NCBI GenBank assembly: GCA_015179025.1
Contig: WHUX01000762.1
Location: 1-11,679, forward strand
Direction of reading: 5' to 3'
DNA: 11,679 nt
Origin: Terfezia claveryi
Taxonomy: Eukaryota > Ascomycota > Pezizomycetes > Pezizales > Pezizaceae
A model generated the notes under the pieces. The model did not search any database. It saw nothing but the letters and a program-made list of their open reading frames with translations, and was not told where the DNA came from. The position numbers and the translations under genes are program-made. This document shows positions 6,549 through 11,679 of the stretch, one piece after another; position 1 is the first letter of the stretch, and each line of letters opens with the position of its first letter.

Positions 6549-7338
6549 CTGCAGGAAAATAATTCGGTAAAAATAACTAAAAAAAATGAAGGACCGAGTG
6601 CGCACTTTAGACCAAAGTGCGTCCGGTGACACTATAAGGGAGTGCGCCCAGGACAGAGGCCAAAGGTAGGGCCAAAACATAAAGTTCTCCGAATTTAATG
6701 TTTCAAGGTTCTATCTAGGCCTACTCTTCGTCTTGATTCCATTTCTGCAATCCTTTTTATGATCGGAGTCAAACTCATGGAGATATAAGACTTTTAATAT
6801 GGTCATATAGGTCCACGAGGAGGTTTACTTATTATTGGTAATAACTCCGTGAATAATTTGGGTATCGTGATAAACTAAGATTCTATAATCTTCTATGCGT
6901 TGATACCTTTCCAATGGTAATCTACTTGTGACCCACGGTTCTTATTCATAGAGTTATGTGCAGTTGAAAATTATTTTCAATGGACACTAGACACTATTAA
7001 GTGAATATTGCCGGAAACATAATTAGATGCCTTCAGATATTGTCGGATGGTAATTCGATAGTATCGGAGATTGGTAACGTATCTGGAATTGAATTTAGTT
7101 GTCTCAGATAAGAATTCTTTAATGGGATAAGCGAGCTATAAGCGAAGTATGTATAACATGCAGACATGGAAATATTCTTTACGTTTGGGTTAGTAACCTG
7201 TGACAACGAGTGCAGATAGCAACTGCATTAACAAAGGTGTGGATGGCATAACACTTAGGAAGAAATTCCAAGGTGACAGGTAGGCCCGCGTTTTATAAAA
7301 ATATTTTTATCATAAGAATATCTACAAACACTGCGGGA

Positions 7339-7346
7339 TATAAATA
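7339..7346 (+). promoter_or_regulatory. Putative TATA box of LTR2, driving element C
   Basis: TATAAATA follows GCGGGA and precedes GTGCAAGTAG, as in LTR1. It lies about 350 bases upstream of the gag ATG, so a transcript starting near 7370 would cover R/U5, the leader and gag. No direct evidence of activity. Confidence 0.6.
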
Positions 7347-7640
7347 GTGCAAGTAGTTCCGGTTGAATTTATTCTACCACCAGCGAGTATTCGAAAGCAA
7401 GAGCACCTCGAGTATACGAAGCCTACAAAGTTCTAAGTCTTGAGTTAACTTTACGTTCAAGCGACATAGGATTCATTTTGTGTTGTAAAATAAGATCCGT
7501 CGTGAGGGACTATAGTTGGATTGAACTTTACTGCTATAGGATTGACATTCTGTGTTGCGGAATAGATATCATTGCGGCAGCAAATTACGGCCGTCCTAAT
7601 AGTTGCAAGAGCGCTATCAGTCAATAGGGCCCCCGTGATA

Positions 7641-7692
7641 TTACTTTGTAACCAGTGATTCTCGTTATTATTTGCTATTATATACTCTAATC
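7641..7692 (+). other. Leader between 5' LTR and gag; no canonical tRNA primer site
   Basis: Most retrotransposons have a primer-binding site starting TGG just after the 5' LTR, matching a tRNA 3' CCA. Here the first bases are TTACTTTGTAACCAGTG, with no TGG. The primer may be self-derived (as in Tf1) or an internal tRNA fragment, or the site may be mutated. The 52-base leader is otherwise AT-rich. Confidence 0.5.
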
Positions 7693-9774
7693 ATGTCTAG
7701 TTCCCAGATACCAAGAGGGCCTCGCTAGCCCTACCAACCCCTTACATTCCCAGATGTCATACCCCGTGCCATCACACAAAGACCTCATAATCTTCTACAG
7801 TCAGATACTGATACGGAAGATGATCTCATTGACATCCCAATGGAGGATATCCTATCTCGTGGGATAGAATCCTCAAGACACCCTATATATAGTCCGGACG
7901 AGTTGCAGTCATTTCCACCTGGATTAATTGATCGATTTGGCCTACCTTCCCGAAGACCACCTCGACGAACAAACAGCAATGCCTCTTCACAGCGCCATCC
8001 CGCACAACCCCCACTACGTCCAATTCGACCCCCTCGTACAGGACTAAGCCAACAAGAATATGATGAATTATTGGCTAGAATAGTTCGAGATGGAGCCACA
8101 AATTCGAACGGCAACGAGCCGAAATTCTGAACCTTACCGAAGGATTAAATGCCCAAGCTAGTTTTCTAAAACAAGCACAAGAAGCTCATACTATTGTATT
8201 TAATGGTGCTAGAGCAACTTATGAAGACTTAAAGTTGCTACGACAACAGGTAACTGAAGAAGTAGCAGCTCTAAAAGGGCAAACGGATGGGCAAGAAGAT
8301 GCTGTGAAACGGCTAACAGTTTCCATTAAGGAAACGTTAGAAATCCAATGGAAAGAGCTAACAAAAAAGCTCAAGGAGGATACGGAGGCGATAATAGATG
8401 CAGCTAAGGTTGAGTTTGATGGGATCAAAGCCGATGTGGGCAAGCTAAACGATTGGCACAAAAAGCGATCAAACAAGGAGAAGATGATCCTATTCGGAGT
8501 TGTGAAACTAACAAGGAATCGGTAGAAGAACTCTCTCGCCGAATCCAAACTCACAAACGAAAGCTCAAAGACCTACAAGAGCAACCACTTGGCCAACAGC
8601 GCCCACCAAAACAACTCGATCGATTGATGATGACATCGAAGATTTCATATCCGTGGTACTCGGACAGGTCCAGTACCACCTCCACCACCTCCACCTCCTC
8701 CACCTCCAGTCCAAAAACCCGAGTTCTTTCTGACAAGAAAGAACCCCGAAACCTCCCCCTACCTCCGAAGTTCGATGGAACTTCAAGCAAGCTGAAGGAG
8801 TTCCTAATGCAGGTAGACCACACCTTTGAACGCATGCCGCTGACATATTCTACTCATAGCGAAAAAATCCTGTTCGTAGCAGATCTACTTACAGGAGGTG
8901 CGAGCACTTGGTACTACGCAAACCAACACAAGCGTACACCAGACTCCAACTCCGGATGGGTTGAATGGGACACGTTTAACGTTTTTAAACGTGAATTCAT
9001 AAACGCACACCAGAACCAGCATGAGAAGCGGGATGCGAAGGTCTCCCTTTAGAAGGAGTTCCAGAAAAAAGGTGAGTTGATGAAAGATTTCATCGCTCGT
9101 GTCAGGGTTCACCAGTTGGTAGCGGAACTACCACGGGAACAGCTCTGGAGCACCTGATTAGTGCAATTCAGCCTGAGACTCGGGCCCATATGGTCCGAGT
9201 CAGTACTGACAAAGACATTCTAGATAAGGTACCTGCTAGTACAGAAATGTGCTTCCAGGCCATCGCAAATGCCGGGTCTCAGGTTGAGTATGAGAAGGTT
9301 AGGGAGGCCCATGCACAGAGCCAGTTCCGTCAAAAAGAACAGGCTGCTGGTACGAAAAAGGAGGACCCAATACCCCCAAGACTACCGAGAAAAAATCCGA
9401 GAACCTAAAGATCGGATTACCAAACCAAAGCAGAAGGCAAAAACCAAGCCTGATGCCAAATCCAAGCCCAAATCCGATACTTCCTCCAAAAAGGAAAAAG
9501 AGCCTGGTCAAGATAAAGTCACATATGCAATACGACAGGCTCGGAAGAAGGATGGACAGTGCATCAAGTGTGGGGACAAAACTCACATGATGGGTGACTG
9601 TACAATGGTTGGAAACCTACGGTTGAGTCAAAGGGAAAGGGAAAGGGAAAGGAGGAAGCAAAGAAAGTGGCAACAGTGTCTGCAGGAGCGGCTGTAGCAA
9701 CGCCACTTGAGGTTCAGTTTGAGCATATTGTGAGTGAGGATGAGTTGGATTATGGGGAAAATTCGGACTGTTAG
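7693..9774 (+). pseudogene. gag: gag of element C: coiled coil, capsid-like region and zinc knuckle, frameshifted
   Basis: The likely start is ATG 7693 (MSSSQIPRGPR), broken by TAG 7726-7728. Frame 1 continues through a Pro/Arg-rich region (RFGLPSRRPPRRTN) and the helix SQQEYDELLARIV. At about 8100 the reading moves to frame 0, a long charged, heptad-like helix (LLRQQVTEEVAALKG...ELTKKLKEDTEAI) to about 8460. Frame 2 then carries LSRRIQTHKRKLKDLQEQ, a Ser/Thr tract, and a capsid-like region from about 8753 (LPLPPKFDG, SEKILFVADLLTGGASTWY), with TAG 9050-9052. From about 9130 frame 1 gives LEHLISAIQPETRAH. From about 9400 frame 2 gives a Lys-rich stretch and the zinc knuckle. After 9640 frame 1 continues to TAG 9772-9774. 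Gag would form the particle and package RNA. Confidence 0.88.
9560..9601 (+). other. CCHC zinc knuckle in gag of element C
   Basis: CIKCGDKTHMMGDC matches CX2CX4HX4C, the retroviral nucleocapsid knuckle that binds RNA during packaging. It follows a Lys/Pro-rich stretch and is complete. It marks the end of Gag and supports the gag call upstream. Confidence 0.92.
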
Positions 9775-10056
9775 GGATGCGGGCTATCTAGTACATCGGG
9801 TCGGATAGTCTCGCAGGATTGGTTTTCTATTTGTGTTATAAGGAATGGCATCTCTGTTGGCAGTTGGAAGGAAGAACATGAAGGGGAACCTATGGATATT
9901 GACCCTGTTTTGATTAGTTCTGTTTCTCGTAATTTGTCTTCTTCTGCTATTTCTTCTCTTTCTTTATCAAATAAAAACGCAAAAAAAGGGACAAAAAGAA
10001 AAGCTGATGATGAGGTGGCTCCTCATATTGGCGCACTCGAAAAAAGACCATGAAAG
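9775..10056 (+). pseudogene. Spacer between gag and protease, Ser/Lys-rich with an NLS-like motif
   Basis: Frame 1 is open from after TAG 9772-9774 to TGA 10051-10053. It reads CGLSSTSGRIVSQDWF, then a possible Pol start MDIDPVLISS at ATG 9892, then a serine-rich run (RNLSSSAISSLSLSNKN) and the basic patch KKGTKRKADDE (9982 onward), resembling a nuclear localisation signal. It is in the same frame as the gag end and the protease, so Gag-Pol may have been one frame or separated by a stop. I do not recognise a domain here. Confidence 0.6.
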
Positions 10057-10460
10057 GTGGCGGTGCCGGATATTTCATTGAATGGAATTAAGGATCTCTC
10101 TTTGGCAGGAAAATCGGGTGCGAAGGTATTGAAGCATGAAGGACTGAAATTTCTTATCTCTGTTAAGTTATCTTGGATGTACGGAGGAAATAAACGCGAA
10201 ATTTCCATTAATGCTTTGGTTGATACTGGCGCAGAAGCCACGATTTTTGATTCTTCTTTCGTTGAACAAATGATGCTGCCTTGGGTTAAGAGGGAGAAAA
10301 GACTGAGATTAGAGAGCGCCGACGGCTCGATTCTCAAGAGGTCTAGCACAGTGCAGGTTCAGAACCTGTAGATGGAGGTCCCAGATACAAGATCGGGACG
10401 AAACAAAACTCTTGACCTGGTACCTGAGGTGGCGTGCCTCGAACCAGGTCTTCCACTCAT
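10057..10460 (+). pseudogene. pol: Aspartic protease region of element C
   Basis: Frame 1 has VPDISLNGIKDLSLAG, then INALVDTGAEATIF with the catalytic DTGA at 10222-10233, typical of the retropepsin active site that cleaves Gag-Pol. A TAG at 10369-10371 (VQNL*MEVPD) interrupts the frame; reading then continues DTRSGRNKTLDLVPEV and ACLEPGLPLI up to about 10460. There TAG 10462-10464 and a one-base loss shift the reading to frame 0, which continues LGEWDYQKF. The position just before reverse transcriptase fits. Confidence 0.85.
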
Positions 10461-11679
10461 TTAGGGGAATGGGATTATCAGAAGTTCGCTAATGGAGACG
10501 TTCGCAAGGTTATGAAAATAACAGCGACTGAAAATATCCATGAACTTGCTGATCGATTGCCAATACAGTACAGGGATTTTGTAAAAATCTTTTGAAAGGA
10601 GTTGCAATCCGCCCTTCCCACGCACGGTCCACAAGACATGACAATTGAGTTAGAAGAAGGAAAGAGTCCCCCGTCAGGAAAACTATACCCCCTCTCCCCT
10701 GATGAACTGGAGCTTCTCAAAGAATACCTAGATGAGATGCTCTGAACCGGCAAGATAAGGCCGAGCAAAAGCAGTGCTGGCGCTCCTATATTCTTCGCCA
10801 AACAGCCAAATGGCAAGCTCAGAATAGTCGTAGACTATAGAGGGCTCAATGCTATAACCAAAAAAGACAAGTATCCCCTACCACTTATGACTACCCTAAT
10901 GGAACAAGTTGGTACTTCTCAGGTTTTCTCCAAACTCGATCTCAAACTCGGGTTTAACCTACTCAGAATAGCAGCTGGAGACGAGTGGAAAACAGCATTC
11001 AAGACAAGATATGGCTTATACGAATATACGGTTATGCCTTTTGGGCTAACTAATGCTCCATCTGTTTTCCAGCGACATGTTAACAATATTCTATCGGAAC
11101 GAATTGACTGAGGAATAGTTGTATATATTGATGATATCCTCATTTATACCCAAACAGAGGAAGAACATGTCGAGCTCGTCCATTGGGTGCTGCAGAAACT
11201 AACGGAGAATAACCTTTGTGTCAACATAGACAAGTGTATCTTTCATGTCCCAGAAGTCGAATTTGTGGGATTTAAAGTAGGTACAAAGGGGATACAAATG
11301 GGGCAGAAGAAAGTCGAGGACATCCTCGCCTGGCAGGCTCCACGGAACGTTAAAGAAGTGCAGAGGTTCATAGGATTTGCTAATTTCTATCACCGGTTTA
11401 TTCAAGGCTGTAGTAGTTTGGCTTTGCCGATTTAGACACTAACGCACAATGGAGTTCCGTGGAATTGGACACAGCAGTGTCAACAGGCCTTCGATGAGTT
11501 GAAATATAGGTTCACCACCGCTCCGATCCTATGCCATTATCACCCAGAACGACCAAAAATGATCGAGACAGATGCATCTGATCTAGCAAAAGCTGGTATT
11601 CTATCCCAAAAAGAACCAGATGGTCGTTGGCACCCAGTAGCATACTATTCGAAATGCTTTATCCCAGCCGAACTTAATT
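10461..11679 (+). pseudogene. pol: Reverse transcriptase and start of RNase H of element C
   Basis: Frame 0 is continuous from about 10461 to the window end apart from four stops: TGA 10593-10595, TGA 10743-10745, TGA 11109-11111 and TAG 11433-11435. The domain shows SAGAPIFFAKQPNGKLR, VVDYRGLNAITKKDKYPLP, VFSKLDLKLGF (first catalytic Asp), VMPFGLTNAPSVFQ and the YIDD active site at 11124-11135. After RT come the thumb-like KVEDILAWQAPRNVKEVQ and FIGFANFYHRFI, then the RNase H start with WNWTQQCQQAF and IETDASD (catalytic Asp, 11571-11573). The window ends inside RNase H (PAELN). RT copies the RNA genome to cDNA in cytoplasmic particles. The three TGA stops would fit CGA-to-TGA changes. Confidence 0.94.

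Larger units (their letters stand above)
6178..7640 (+). repeat. 5' LTR of element C (LTR2), about 1463 bp
   Basis: It starts with TGTCACGGGGTGACA directly at the break in B's RNase H and ends GGGCCCCCGTGATA. The final CA expected of an LTR has become TA, while LTR1 keeps ACA. It retains the triple TTACCCTGAA repeat (6500-6548), the hairpin core at 6601-6621 and TATAAATA at 7339-7346. Aligned by eye to LTR1 there are about 28 transitions, 4 transversions and 6-7 small indels, concentrated in the 3' half. Confidence 0.95.
6178..11679 (+). mobile_element. Element C: 5' part of a chromovirus of the same family as A, inserted into B
   Basis: A full 5' LTR (6178-7640) is followed by a short leader, gag with zinc knuckle, protease, reverse transcriptase and the start of RNase H, where the window ends. 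The LTR is about 98 percent identical to LTR1, so A and C are the same family. Insertion into B's pol shows C is the younger of the two. Gag and pol carry at least six frame changes and nine in-frame stops, so the copy is not autonomous. Confidence 0.93.

Noticed and set aside
8551..8846. Minus-strand frames with Trp/Arg or Val/Glu repeats opposite gag
   Set aside because: The repeats come from the CCA/CCT triplet tract read backwards; the plus strand holds gag.
1..11679. Host genes or a new defence or metabolic system between the elements
   Set aside because: All recognisable proteins are gag/pol of LTR retrotransposons, and non-coding stretches are LTRs, UTRs or a 21-bp gap. No other coherent coding region was seen.

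Overview
The window is a fungal retrotransposon cluster. It holds decayed copies of at least two families of Ty3/gypsy LTR retrotransposons of the chromovirus type (integrase with a C-terminal chromodomain), and I see no host gene, tRNA, rRNA or CRISPR array. Chromodomain-bearing Ty3/gypsy elements, plus a strong C-to-T/G-to-A bias in their decay, suggest a filamentous fungus, most likely an ascomycete. That assignment is inference; no host gene is present to confirm it.

Layout. Element A (1-3404, + strand) enters from the left edge. It contains the end of RNase H, a frameshifted integrase, a still-open integrase C-terminus/chromodomain frame, a 3' non-coding stretch with a hairpin next to a polypurine tract, and a complete 3' LTR (1949-3404). 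After 21 unassigned bases comes element B (3426-6177, - strand): a probable 3' LTR (3426-4287), polypurine tract, 3' UTR, then chromodomain, integrase and the RNase H tail read on the minus strand. B stops abruptly at 6177, where the 5' LTR of element C (6178-7640, + strand) has inserted. C continues with a short leader, a frameshifted gag, protease, reverse transcriptase and the start of RNase H, running off the right edge at 11679.

A and C belong to one family: their LTRs align along their whole length with about 32 substitutions, 28 of them transitions. B is a second, unrelated chromovirus family with a different LTR and a different Pol. C inserted into B, so C is younger than B; A sits against B's LTR edge, so its order relative to B is less certain.

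Decay. A and C carry many frameshifts plus stops. B stays in one frame for about 1.7 kb and is broken only by five nonsense codons, four of which fit C:G-to-T:A changes. All three copies are non-autonomous. Many catalytic residues are still readable: the integrase DD35E triad of A spread over two frames, the RT YIDD box of C, and the protease DTGA of C.

Nothing here amounts to a new biological system. The parts worth a second look are LTR architecture (a triple phased repeat, paired palindromes, a hairpin beside the polypurine tract), the contrast in decay modes, the missing canonical tRNA primer site in C, and an NLS-like, serine/lysine-rich spacer between gag and protease.
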